Origin: CAYVFC01 sp964450715
Lineage (GTDB): Bacteria > Myxococcota_A > Polyangia > Polyangiales > JAFGIB01
Assembly (NCBI GenBank): GCA_964450715.1
Contig: CAYVFC010000004.1
Span: 46,255-110,254 of the forward strand
Reading direction: 5' to 3'
Length of the DNA stretch: 64,000 bases
The notes beneath the pieces are model-generated. The model made no database searches. It saw nothing but the letters and a program-made list of their open reading frames with translations, and was not told the origin of the DNA. Below are positions 1 through 7,667 of this stretch, one piece after another. How positions within the stretch are numbered: the first letter of the stretch is position 1; each line of letters starts with the position of its first letter. A program made the position numbers and the translations under genes.

Positions 1-20
1 GGCTTCGTTCGAGTAGGGCG

Positions 21-587
21 ATGGTACGGGCGAGGCGTCGAGGCCCGCTCCGCCTCCGGTCCGGTCGCGCGCGGCTGGTCGCGTTGCTGGCAGCCGGCTG
101 CCTGGCGGCGGCTTGCGGGGGAACCGGCCAGCGGAGCGGGCAGCCCCCGGAAGCGAGCCACAGTCCGCGCGAGCCTTCCGGGGTGCGGCTGACCGTACAT
201 ACGCCCGACGGAGAGCCGATCGCGATCGAGGGCTTTCGCGGCAGCCGCCTCCTGCTCTTCTTCTTCACCACCTACGACATCGCCTCGCAGGTGGAGATGG
301 AGCGGCTGACGCGCTATGCGGCCGGCCATCCCGAGTTCAAGATCGTCGGCATCGCGCTACAGCCCAACGCCGAGACGCTGCTCGGTCTCTACGAGGACTA
401 CCTAGACATCCCCTTTCCGGTCGCCCACGATCCGACCGGTCGGGTGATGGAGGGATTGAGCGATCTGGGGCTGATCCCAGCCGTACCGAGCTTCATCCTG
501 CTGGACGAGAAGGGCCGCGCGGTCGCCCGGCATACCGGGGCGACCACGGCCGAGGTGCTCGGCGCGCTGGTCGAGGACGGCCGTTGA
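21..587 (+). CDS. TlpA/thioredoxin-fold lipoprotein lacking redox cysteines
   Basis: Predicted exported lipoprotein of 188 aa with a thioredoxin-like domain. An Arg-rich n-region and hydrophobic stretch (about residues 18-31) lead to Cys32 in LAAAC (Cys27 in LAAGC is an alternative), then a Pro/Ser linker. The domain at about 55-188 has the beta strand LLLFFFTTYD and the cis-proline segment AVPSFILLD typical of TlpA/ResA. Where those proteins carry WCxxC this one reads FTTYDIAS, so it cannot act as a disulfide reductase and may be a binding or scaffold relative. The start is ATG with AGGG very close upstream, so the exact start is uncertain. A stop codon at about 13-15 may end an upstream gene outside the window. 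Confidence 0.75.
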   Translation: MVRARRRGPLRLRSGRARLVALLAAGCLAAACGGTGQRSGQPPEASHSPREPSGVRLTVHTPDGEPIAIEGFRGSRLLLFFFTTYDIASQVEMERLTRYAAGHPEFKIVGIALQPNAETLLGLYEDYLDIPFPVAHDPTGRVMEGLSDLGLIPAVPSFILLDEKGRAVARHTGATTAEVLGALVEDGR

Positions 588-726
588 AGGGGGACCTGGT
601 GCCGGGGACTGCAGGACACGGGATGAGATGGTGACGCCGCCCTCGATCCTCAGTAACGAGGAACGGGCTCTGCTGTCGGACGGCGGCGAGACCGGCGCCG
701 TGCGTTTGCCGGCCCGCGATTCGCCG

Positions 727-1596
727 TCACCGATCCAGCCGTCTATTGATGTCCCTGTGCTCGACCACTATTTCCCGGTCCGAGCGCAACCGATCGGCCA
801 GGGCCTCGGCAACGCAGACCGAGCGATGGCGTCCCCCAGTGCATCCGAGCCCGATGGTCAGGTAGGCTTTGCCCTCTCGTTCGTAACGCGGCAGGACGTG
901 CTGCAACAGGTTCACTAGATCGCTCAGCAGCTCCGAGGTTTCCGACGCCTGCAACACGAAATCCGCTACCGGTGCGTCGAGCCCCGAGTGCGGCCTGAGC
1001 TCCGGGACGAAATGGGGGTTGGGTAGATAGCGAAGATCGAACACCAGATCGGCGTCGACCGGTAACCCGTACTTGAAGCCGAAGGAAACCACGCGGGTGA
1101 CCATTCGCGGTCTTCCTTCGCCGTGCGAGATGTACTCTACCAGCTTGCGCCGCAGGTCGTGGACGGACAGCCCGCTGGTGTCTACGACCAGCCGCGAGCG
1201 CTGCCGCAGCGGGGTCAGCCGCTCGCGCTCGCGGTGGATGGCCGAGAGCAGGTCTCCGCCGGGCGCGAGCGGATGCGAGCGTCTTGTCTCGCTGTAGCGG
1301 CGCACCAGCTCATCGTCGTTGCACTCCAGGAAGACGACCTCGGTTCGGCACCCGCTACCGGCCAGGGCGTCGATCACGTCCTCGGCGCCACGCAGAAAGC
1401 TGCGGGTGCGCACGTCGACGCCCAGCCCGATGCGGCCGAGCTCCGGATCATCTTCCAGCAGCTCGACCAGCCGGGGGATGAGGGTCGGCGGGATGTTGTC
1501 GACGCAGAAGTAGCGCAGGTCTTCCAGAGCCTTCAGCGCCGTGCTGCGGCCGGCCCCGGACATACCGGTCACGATCACCAGATGTAGGGAGCTCAT
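727..1596 (-). CDS. rapZ: RNase adapter protein RapZ (YvcJ/YhbJ P-loop family)
   Basis: RapZ-family protein of 289 aa, the usual length. In enterobacteria RapZ binds GlmY/GlmZ sRNAs and presents GlmZ to RNase E, controlling glucosamine-6-phosphate synthase; relatives elsewhere are nucleotide-binding and less well understood. The N-terminal P-loop reads GMSGAGRS (residues 11-18), with Arg in place of the usual Lys, a variant I recall in other members. It is followed by LEDLRYFCVDNIPP, and the conserved C-terminal block TIGLGCTGGRHRSV lies near the end. It is the last gene of a minus-strand rpoN-hpf-rapZ run, about 120 bases after hpf. ptsN, which often lies between hpf and rapZ in Proteobacteria, is absent. 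Confidence 0.93.
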   Translation of the reverse strand: MSSLHLVIVTGMSGAGRSTALKALEDLRYFCVDNIPPTLIPRLVELLEDDPELGRIGLGVDVRTRSFLRGAEDVIDALAGSGCRTEVVFLECNDDELVRRYSETRRSHPLAPGGDLLSAIHRERERLTPLRQRSRLVVDTSGLSVHDLRRKLVEYISHGEGRPRMVTRVVSFGFKYGLPVDADLVFDLRYLPNPHFVPELRPHSGLDAPVADFVLQASETSELLSDLVNLLQHVLPRYEREGKAYLTIGLGCTGGRHRSVCVAEALADRLRSDREIVVEHRDINRRLDR

Positions 1597-1714
1597 CTCT
1601 CCGACACCTTATCCGATCCGTCGCGACTCTTGGTAGGGGGGGCTACCTCCCCCGGGTCGAACGGCGAGGGAGCGAGAAGATACCGGGGTTACGAAACGAC
1701 CGCTGCGGAGCCGG

Positions 1715-2026
1715 CTACCCTGGTTGCGAGGAGCGCCGCCTCTGCGAGTAGGCGCTCTTCGTGCGCGTGACCTGCTTGCGTATCTTGTCGATGACTTTGT
1801 CGATGGAGGCGTACATGTCCTCCGATTCGTCCCTCCCCATGAAGACTTCCCCGTCCGCGGTCATGTTGATGTCGACGCAATGCAGATGGCGTTCCATCGA
1901 CAGCGTACACTCCGCGTCGAGCGGCGCTCTCAAATACTTCTGTAGCTTTGTGATCTTCTCCGCCGCGTAGCTCTTGATTCCGTCCGATGGTTCAATGTTT
2001 CGAAACGTGAACTCGATCCGCATCAA
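1715..2026 (-). CDS. hpf: Ribosome hibernation promoting factor, short form
   Basis: Short HPF/YfiA-type ribosome-associated protein (103 aa), which binds the 30S decoding region and helps inactivate ribosomes in stationary phase. The sequence starts MMRIEFTFRNIEPSDGIK and contains the conserved LHCVDINMTADGEVFMG and DMYASIDKVIDKI segments, ending in a short basic tail with no long-form dimerisation domain. The second Met (2023) is an equally good start. It lies downstream of rpoN in the same direction, the classic gene pairing. The 127 bases between the two genes are AT-rich compared with the surroundings and could hold its own promoter, though no convincing -35/-10 pair was found. Confidence 0.93.
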   Translation of the reverse strand: MMRIEFTFRNIEPSDGIKSYAAEKITKLQKYLRAPLDAECTLSMERHLHCVDINMTADGEVFMGRDESEDMYASIDKVIDKIRKQVTRTKSAYSQRRRSSQPG

Positions 2027-2153
2027 GTTCTCCTGTGAAGCACCCTATGTGCTCCCTTGGGGTTGCGTAAGATAAAGCTATACCCGTTCGGTGCTCTAAT
2101 AAAGAAACCTTCGATTCGTAGCCGTTATTCCCGGGCGTGGTACGTCGCATGAG

Positions 2154-3641
2154 CTAGAAGTACTTTTTCCGTTTCGACGAGCTGAGAATTCCCAGCATCT
2201 CCCTGTACTTGGTGACCGTACGCCTGGCGATGACGATGCCGCCGCTGGCCAGCAGCTCCACGATCTTCTGGTCACTGTAGGGCTTGGCGGGCGGCTCGGA
2301 GTCGACGATCTTCTTAATAGCCTGCTTGACGCTTTCCGAGGCGATGTCTTCCTGGCTGGCCCGGCGGATCCCGCTGTTGAAGAAGTACTTCAACTCGAAG
2401 AGGCCGCGCGGGGTATGCACGTACTTGTTGCTGGTCACCCGCGAGATGGTGCTCTCGTGCATACCGACCTCGTCCGCTACGTCGCGTAGAATCATCGGCC
2501 TCAGGTACTCGATCCCCTGTTCGAAAAAGTCGTACTGCTTGTCGACGATGCACTCGGTGACCCGCTCGATGGTCTTGCGCCGCTGATCGATGCTGCGGAT
2601 GAGCCATTGCGCGCTGCGTAGCTTGTTCTGGATGTACTCCTTGGCCGCCTTGTCGCCCATCATGGCCGAGCGGTAGAAACGGTTGATCTTCAGCCGGGGC
2701 ATGCCGTCGTCGTTGGCGGTGACGAAGTACTTGTCGCCGACCTTGTGCACGTAGACGTCGGGGATGATGTACTGCGGGTTCTCGCCGGTGAAGTCGCGAG
2801 CCGGGCGCGGCTCGAGCTCGGCGATGACCTGCGCCACGTCGTATACCTCTTCCAGATCTACGCCGAGTGCCTTGGCGATGGCCGCGTAGTCGCGTTTTTC
2901 GAGATCCTTGAGGTGGTCGGAGATGACCTTCAGCACGAGCTGGTCCATCCCGTAGTGCTTCGCCTGTACCAGCAGGGACTCGGTAAGGCTGCGGGAGGCG
3001 ACGCCGATGGGGTCGAAACGCTGGATGAGCAGAAGAACCTCTTCCGCGTCCTCGGGATGCAGCTCGGCTTCCTCGGCCAGCCGGGGCACCACGTCCTCTG
3101 GTTCGACGCCATCGACGGTCAGGTAACCGCGTTCGTCCAGGTTACCGATGACCAGATCCGCGAAGCGCAGCTCTTCCTCCACGAAGTCGCTCATGTGCGC
3201 CTGCCACATCAGGTGCTCGCTCAGGTCGGCGCTCCGGCTCAGAGTGGCCTCGTAGTTGGGCTGGTCCTCCTGACCGCGATAGGTGCCGGACGAGATGGGC
3301 GCCTGCAGGGTGTGGTTCTCCACGTATCGTTCCCAGTCGATCTCGGAGGTCCGCTTGTCGCTTCCGCGGGATGCCTCGGCCAGCGCCGTCTCCTCGCTCT
3401 CATTGGCCTGCTCGAGCGTCGGCGACGCCCTGCCTTCCGACCACTCCGTAGCGCCGCTGTAGACCTCGGTCTCGGCCGTCTGCTCGCGAGGCTCTTCCTC
3501 GAGAACGGGATTCTCCATCAGCTCCTGTCGCAGGTTCTCTACCAGCTCCAGCCGCGACATCTGCAGCAGCTTGATCGCTTGCTGCAGCTGCGGTGTCATC
3601 ACCAGCTGCTGCGCGATTCTCAGCTGCTGCTTGAGCTCCAT
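2154..3641 (-). CDS. rpoN: RNA polymerase sigma-54 factor
   Basis: Full-length sigma-54 (495 aa). Region I is the Gln/Leu-rich start MELKQQLRIAQQLVMTPQLQ (residues 1-20), which contacts enhancer-binding activators. An acidic region II follows, then the core-binding and DNA-binding domains. The RpoN box, ARRTVTKYR, lies at residues 472-480 and recognises the -24 element. The acidic linker (about 50-110) is longer than in enterobacterial proteins. Sigma-54 controls type IV pilus and developmental genes in related bacteria, which fits the pilus genes further along the window. The gene leads the rpoN-hpf-rapZ cluster. Confidence 0.97.
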   Translation of the reverse strand: MELKQQLRIAQQLVMTPQLQQAIKLLQMSRLELVENLRQELMENPVLEEEPREQTAETEVYSGATEWSEGRASPTLEQANESEETALAEASRGSDKRTSEIDWERYVENHTLQAPISSGTYRGQEDQPNYEATLSRSADLSEHLMWQAHMSDFVEEELRFADLVIGNLDERGYLTVDGVEPEDVVPRLAEEAELHPEDAEEVLLLIQRFDPIGVASRSLTESLLVQAKHYGMDQLVLKVISDHLKDLEKRDYAAIAKALGVDLEEVYDVAQVIAELEPRPARDFTGENPQYIIPDVYVHKVGDKYFVTANDDGMPRLKINRFYRSAMMGDKAAKEYIQNKLRSAQWLIRSIDQRRKTIERVTECIVDKQYDFFEQGIEYLRPMILRDVADEVGMHESTISRVTSNKYVHTPRGLFELKYFFNSGIRRASQEDIASESVKQAIKKIVDSEPPAKPYSDQKIVELLASGGIVIARRTVTKYREMLGILSSSKRKKYF

Positions 3642-4356
3642 CTACTCGCTACCTTTCGTATCAGACAGAGCGCTACAGAGAGCACCCTTCGACGCGTTGC
3701 GCGTCGGACATCCAAGTATAAGTGGTACATCGACTGCGGAAAACCTAGCTCGGCGTCCGGCGAGCGCAAGAGCCCGATTGCGCGGCTCTCCTCCCACCGC
3801 CACGCGGTTACGAGATGCTAAGCTCGGCAGCAATCGTACCAAAATTTCGGATGTCTTCACAGGCGGGGCCCGAAGGGAACCGACTCCGAGGCCGCAACGC
3901 TCAGTATACCACAAAAAGGGAGGTTCCCGGCGATTTCTCCGGGGCGGCCGGCGCGGCGGACGGACGGTGCGACGGGTGCTGGTTTCGGCCCTCCGCCGAA
4001 ACCCAATCCGCGCTTATAAGAGGCACGGAGAAGTAAACGAGACGAAGCCGCGCGCGTCGGCGGAGCGCAATCGCGAGCGCGCCCGGAGGAAAGACCGCAG
4101 GAATAGCGGGCGATTTCGAGGAGTTGCCCCGAGGACCTAAGCCGCGAGTGCGTCCGCCCAGGCGCCCGCAACCGGATCGTTTGCTTTGCGCTGCCTCCTT
4201 GGCCCAGCGAACCGGCAGCCGGCGCTCTCCCTGTGGCGCGTTCCCCTCGCGGCCGGGCCGCCCGCGCCTCCCCTCGCGGTGGAGGTGCCGCGACAGGCTT
4301 GTGTCCGGTCGCGGTCGTGGATTACTATATACTTTCCGCACTGGAAGGCTACCGGA
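3642..4356. other. Intergenic region between divergent rpoN and the diguanylate cyclase gene
   Basis: About 715 bases lie between the two divergent starts. Open frames here have low-complexity Arg/Ser/Gly translations with no family resemblance, so I call no gene. The stretch is GC-rich, with a purine-rich block around 4030-4130. A possible plus-strand promoter lies at 4299-4328 (listed separately). No clear promoter for rpoN, riboswitch or terminator was recognised. Confidence 0.5.
4299..4328 (+). promoter_or_regulatory. Possible sigma-70 promoter for the REC-GGDEF gene
   Basis: TTGTGT (4299-4304) and TACTAT (4323-4328) are separated by 18 bases. Each matches four of six consensus positions. 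The predicted start near 4336 would give a leader of about 20 bases containing the GGAAGG ribosome binding site and the TTG start at 4357. Confidence 0.35.
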
Positions 4357-5373
4357 TTGAACGAACCCATCGACAAACAGGCCGGCGTCGGGGAGCCGGT
4401 CGTTTTACTGGCCGACGACGACGCGGCCACGCGGGAGTTCGTCTGCAGCCTACTGCGCGAACAGGGGCTGCAAGTGGTGGCCGTGGAAGACGGTCACAAG
4501 GCCGTGAGCCGCGTCAAGGAGAAGGGCGTCGATCTCGCGTTGCTCGACATCATGATGCCCGGGCTAGACGGGCTGGATTGCTGCCGGCTGATCAAGGGAA
4601 TGTCGCAGGACGATTACCTGCCCGTGATCCTGCTGACCGCCAAGACCGATACCGACAGCCGGGTGGCGGGCTTGCGTATCGGGGCCGACGACTATGTCTG
4701 CAAGCCTTTCGACGAGCGGGAGTTGCTAGCCCGGGTGAACCGGTTGATCCGTATCAAGCGAATGCACGACGAGGTTAACGCGAGTAAAGAACGCTTGATG
4801 AACCTGGCCATTCAGGACGAGCTGACGGGTCTTTACAATTACCGCTACCTGCAAAGTCGGGTCAATGAGGAATTCAAACGCGCGGAGCGTTACCACGAGC
4901 CGCTCGCCTGTATCATGGCGGACATCGACTACTTCAAGGAGGTGAACGACCTGTTCGGCCACGATGCCGGCGACGATGTCCTGCGTGAGATCGGCGCCCG
5001 GCTGCGCGGCGCGGTGCGGGAGGTCGACGTGGTAGCGCGTTACGGCGGTGAAGAGTTTCTGCTGGTCCTACCCAGCACCAATTTTTCGGGAGCGCTTTCG
5101 GTCGCCGACCGGGTCTGGCGTTCCATCGGGTCGCAGGCCTTCGATGTAGGAGATACCAGCAAGCGCATCACCGTCTCGCTGGGCGTAGCGGTGTTCCCCA
5201 GCCGCGACATCCGTTCCAAGGATGATTTGCTGAAGGCGGCCGACCGAGCGCTGTACCAGTCCAAAGGGGAGGGGCGGGACGGTATATGCGTCTTCCAGCA
5301 CCAGGGTTACATCTACCGGCCGGATCGGGCGTCCGGGCCGGCCCGGGATCCGAAACGGGATTCCGGACGGTAG
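4357..5373 (+). CDS. Response regulator with diguanylate cyclase output (REC-GGDEF, PleD-like)
   Basis: Two-component response regulator of 338 aa predicted to make cyclic di-GMP from two GTP. The receiver domain (about 14-130) has acidic residues D20-D22, the phosphoacceptor D64 in LLDIMMPG and the switch Lys in CKPF. The GGDEF domain follows with the active-site motif RYGGEEF and an RxxD product-inhibition site (REVD) five residues before it, so it is probably active and feedback-inhibited. I chose the TTG at 4357 because GGAAGG precedes it at good spacing and the receiver fold begins just after; an ATG at 4186 would add 57 non-homologous residues. No partner kinase is adjacent. The PilZ gene downstream is a plausible c-di-GMP receptor. 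Confidence 0.93.
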   Translation: MNEPIDKQAGVGEPVVLLADDDAATREFVCSLLREQGLQVVAVEDGHKAVSRVKEKGVDLALLDIMMPGLDGLDCCRLIKGMSQDDYLPVILLTAKTDTDSRVAGLRIGADDYVCKPFDERELLARVNRLIRIKRMHDEVNASKERLMNLAIQDELTGLYNYRYLQSRVNEEFKRAERYHEPLACIMADIDYFKEVNDLFGHDAGDDVLREIGARLRGAVREVDVVARYGGEEFLLVLPSTNFSGALSVADRVWRSIGSQAFDVGDTSKRITVSLGVAVFPSRDIRSKDDLLKAADRALYQSKGEGRDGICVFQHQGYIYRPDRASGPARDPKRDSGR

Positions 5374-5448
5374 CGGTTTCTCGAGAATGCTTCTTTTGTC
5401 GCCTTCACGGCGGCAGCGCCGTTTTCCCATCGCCGTACAGGAGGCCTC

Positions 5449-5724
5449 ATGGACAGTCCGAATCCTAAGGATCCCAAGGCCCTGGTCATCAAGGCCGATG
5501 ATCAGGTAGCCATGGGACGATTCTCGAATTTCGCCCAGGTGGGAAGCACCCAGGATGCCTTCATCCTGGATTTCGCCTTCGTCCAGGGAAAGACGGGGTG
5601 GATGCTCTCGCGGGTCGTGCTCTCGCCGCAGCACGCCAAGCGCTTCCACGACGCGATGGCCGAGACTATCGCCAAGCATGAGGAGCGATACGGGACCATC
5701 GAGCCCGCGCCGCGACTGCAGTAG
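5449..5724 (+). CDS. DUF3467 family protein
   Basis: Small protein of 91 aa resembling the DUF3467 family of uncharacterised bacterial and archaeal proteins. Recognisable features are the central YxNxxxVxxSxxDFxLDF-like stretch, here GRFSNFAQVGSTQDAFILDF, and the VVLSPQHAKRFHDAM helix. There is no signal peptide or membrane segment, so it is probably cytoplasmic. AGGAGG lies at good distance before the ATG. It follows the diguanylate cyclase gene by 75 bases and may share its transcript. The function of the family is not known to me. Confidence 0.85.
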   Translation: MDSPNPKDPKALVIKADDQVAMGRFSNFAQVGSTQDAFILDFAFVQGKTGWMLSRVVLSPQHAKRFHDAMAETIAKHEERYGTIEPAPRLQ

Positions 5725-6005
5725 CCGGTGGGCTTTTGGAGGGACTGAACGGGCGGCCGCTCCTGTCGGGGCGCCGGGGCCCCGGATGAGCCCGCCGCGC
5801 CATTTCGAGCCGCCGGCAGCACAGGAAGGTGGCGAGAAGCTCACAACGCGGCTATTATCCGGGGCCTAGAACGGTTACCCGAAGCTCCCGTGGCCTCGCT
5901 CGTTCACTCGTCGGTCTGCCCAGCAGTCGACCCCGCGGCGCGATGCTCGGTCCGTTTTTCGGATGGGTTCTCTCGGGGTGAATCGCTCGGAAAAGGAATA
6001 CGTAC

Positions 6006-6749
6006 ATGGCTTACTCGGGAGCGAACGTTACTGCTGAAAGCCGTCAGGCGCTTGGGGCGGTTCTGGAAGCACTTCAACAGGATCCGGATATTCCCCAGGA
6101 CGTACTGAACATCGTCGAAAACGTCGCTAAAGCGATCGGATCGCTGTTCGACGCGGAAAAGGCCGCATCAGACTCCGAGGGCAAGGCGAGCGTACGCAAT
6201 GCCATGAGCTCGCTCAGCCAGACGCTCGCGCTTCTCCAGGATGTCAGCTCCGAGCACAAGGGGGTCGAGGTGGCCGCCAGATCGCTGGCCGGCATTATGT
6301 CCAAGCTTTATCCCTTGACCGCCTTACCGACTATCAGGCCCTCGAAGCCACCCCCGGGAGCCGAGGGTGGCGCGGCCGCCGTCCCCAAGGCCGCGCCGAT
6401 TCCGACCGAAGCAGCGCCCGCCTCCGGTCCCAGGCAGCAACTGGAAGCCAACGTCGGCGCCAACACCGAGTCCAACTTCTTCGTGGGCTTCTCGGGCGAG
6501 GTTTCCGAGGGCGGCGTCTTCGTCGCCACCTACTCGTCGCTGCCCATCGGGGCGCCGGTCGAGATACTGGTTACCCTCCCCGGCGGATACGAGACGACCG
6601 TGCTGGGAAGGGTGCTGTTCGTGCGCGACCCGATGGACATGGATTCCGAACCCGGTATCGGCGTGCGCTTCGAAGGGCTGTCGCAGCAGTCGCGCGAGCT
6701 CATTCTGCGCTTTATCCGCAAGCGCCCGCCGCTGTTCTTCGACTACTAA
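6006..6749 (+). CDS. PilZ domain protein of the TIGR02266 type
   Basis: Cytoplasmic protein of 247 aa with a helical N-terminal half (about 1-100), a Pro/Ala linker and a C-terminal PilZ-like domain (about 145-247). The domain matches the myxobacterial TIGR02266 variety: SNFFVGFSGEVSEGGVFVAT, then LPGGYETTVLGRVLFVRD, and the terminal RPPLFFDY. The SxGG core motif of PilZ is present, but the RxxxR c-di-GMP-binding motif is not obvious (only RQQLEAN lies near the expected place), so ligand binding is uncertain. The c-di-GMP synthase gene is about 630 bases upstream, and pilus genes lie elsewhere in the window. The start has AAAAGGA upstream. Confidence 0.88.
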   Translation: MAYSGANVTAESRQALGAVLEALQQDPDIPQDVLNIVENVAKAIGSLFDAEKAASDSEGKASVRNAMSSLSQTLALLQDVSSEHKGVEVAARSLAGIMSKLYPLTALPTIRPSKPPPGAEGGAAAVPKAAPIPTEAAPASGPRQQLEANVGANTESNFFVGFSGEVSEGGVFVATYSSLPIGAPVEILVTLPGGYETTVLGRVLFVRDPMDMDSEPGIGVRFEGLSQQSRELILRFIRKRPPLFFDY

Positions 6750-6756
6750 CCCCTTG

Positions 6757-7152
6757 TTACGGTTCGCCCAGTAACTTGTTTACCGACGCTTCATCCGCCG
6801 GAGTGAACTGGTACTCGTCGAACTCCTGCGAGCTGATCCAGCGGAAGTCCTTGACGGCTTTCTTCTTCAGATCCGCGGTCAGCAGGTTGCACTCGTACAG
6901 ATACAGGTCGAGGGTGTATCGCTCGTACGGATGGCTGACAAAGGAGAGCATGGCCCCGACCTCGACATCCGCGTCGAGCCTCTCCCTGATCTCCCGCCGC
7001 AAGGCCTCGGCATCGCCCTCGCCGTCTTCGACCCTGCCCCCGGGAAACTCCCACATCTCGGGCAAGACAGCGCCGGACCGACGCTGGGTTACCAGGTAGC
7101 GTCCGTCGTTTTCGATGACGGCGGCGACGACGCGAATTGTCTTACTAGACAT
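6757..7152 (-). CDS. Nudix hydrolase, MutT/8-oxo-dGTPase-like, with altered Nudix box
   Basis: Nudix protein of 131 aa, the size of MutT. The N-terminal strand IRVVAAVIENDGRYLVTQR and WEFPGGRVEDGE closely follow oxidised-nucleotide hydrolases that cleave 8-oxo-dGTP to the monophosphate. The Nudix box reads G-x5-E-x7-REIRER-x-D, so one Glu of the canonical REUxEExGU is Arg and the Gly is Asp. One metal ligand would be lost, which may reduce or change activity. It is convergent with the PilZ gene, with only seven bases between the stops. Confidence 0.85.
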   Translation of the reverse strand: MSSKTIRVVAAVIENDGRYLVTQRRSGAVLPEMWEFPGGRVEDGEGDAEALRREIRERLDADVEVGAMLSFVSHPYERYTLDLYLYECNLLTADLKKKAVKDFRWISSQEFDEYQFTPADEASVNKLLGEP

Positions 7153-7233
7153 ACTTATCCATTTTTCGAAGGATTTACGTCATCCTGTCGCGCTTGGCGT
7201 ACAGCGTTACTACGCCGCACGGGAACCGGGTGC

Positions 7234-7554
7234 TCATTTCTTGTAAGTGGCGACCGTATTATATCGCGGGCGCTCGACCGACACTATCGCGCTGGTGATT
7301 AGCTCGCAATCGTGGGCGTCGAAGTACATCGATTCGCCGACTTTTGGTAGACCGGGGGTGACTCGTATGTTTCCGTTCGGGCTGTACGCGATCGAGCCGC
7401 CGACATCGCGGTACAGAGCGATGTGGCGTTTTTGCCAATGCCCTGTTTTCCGGTCACGAATTGCAACGCAGGTATTCAGCTTTAGATGATATTCGCTGTT
7501 TCTGGTAACGAACACCCTGTGGATTCTTCGCTCTGGACCCTTGTATCGCATCAT
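7234..7554 (-). CDS. Small basic conserved hypothetical protein
   Basis: Predicted protein of about 106 aa starting MMRYKGPERRIHRVFVTRN. It is rich in Arg, Tyr and Val with no signal peptide or membrane segment. It contains the pattern YHLKLNTCVAIRDRKTGHW followed by beta-rich segments, and I recall similar small proteins in myxobacteria, but no function. A GTG at 7593 would add 13 residues. I prefer the double ATG at 7554/7551 because the conserved-looking YKGPERR begins there. Its base composition is lower in GC than its neighbours, and it stands alone between mutT-like and manA. Confidence 0.6.
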   Translation of the reverse strand: MMRYKGPERRIHRVFVTRNSEYHLKLNTCVAIRDRKTGHWQKRHIALYRDVGGSIAYSPNGNIRVTPGLPKVGESMYFDAHDCELITSAIVSVERPRYNTVATYKK

Positions 7555-7667
7555 GAGCTCGCGCTTTCTGACCGCAGACCCGATTCGGGGCACCTACTCA
7601 GAGTGTACCGTCGCCTCTCTGAGAACCAAATTTTTGCCCGGTTTTTACCGGCCGAACGGATAACAGC

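Noticed and set aside
628..918. Plus-strand small frame between the TlpA-like gene and the rapZ 3' end
   Set aside because: Most of it is antisense to the conserved C-terminus of rapZ and it has no ribosome site or family resemblance.
4040..4140. Purine-rich GGAGGAAAGACCG stretch considered as part of an RNase P or SRP RNA
   Set aside because: Only a short match to the RNase P P4 region; other conserved regions and the overall fold could not be found.
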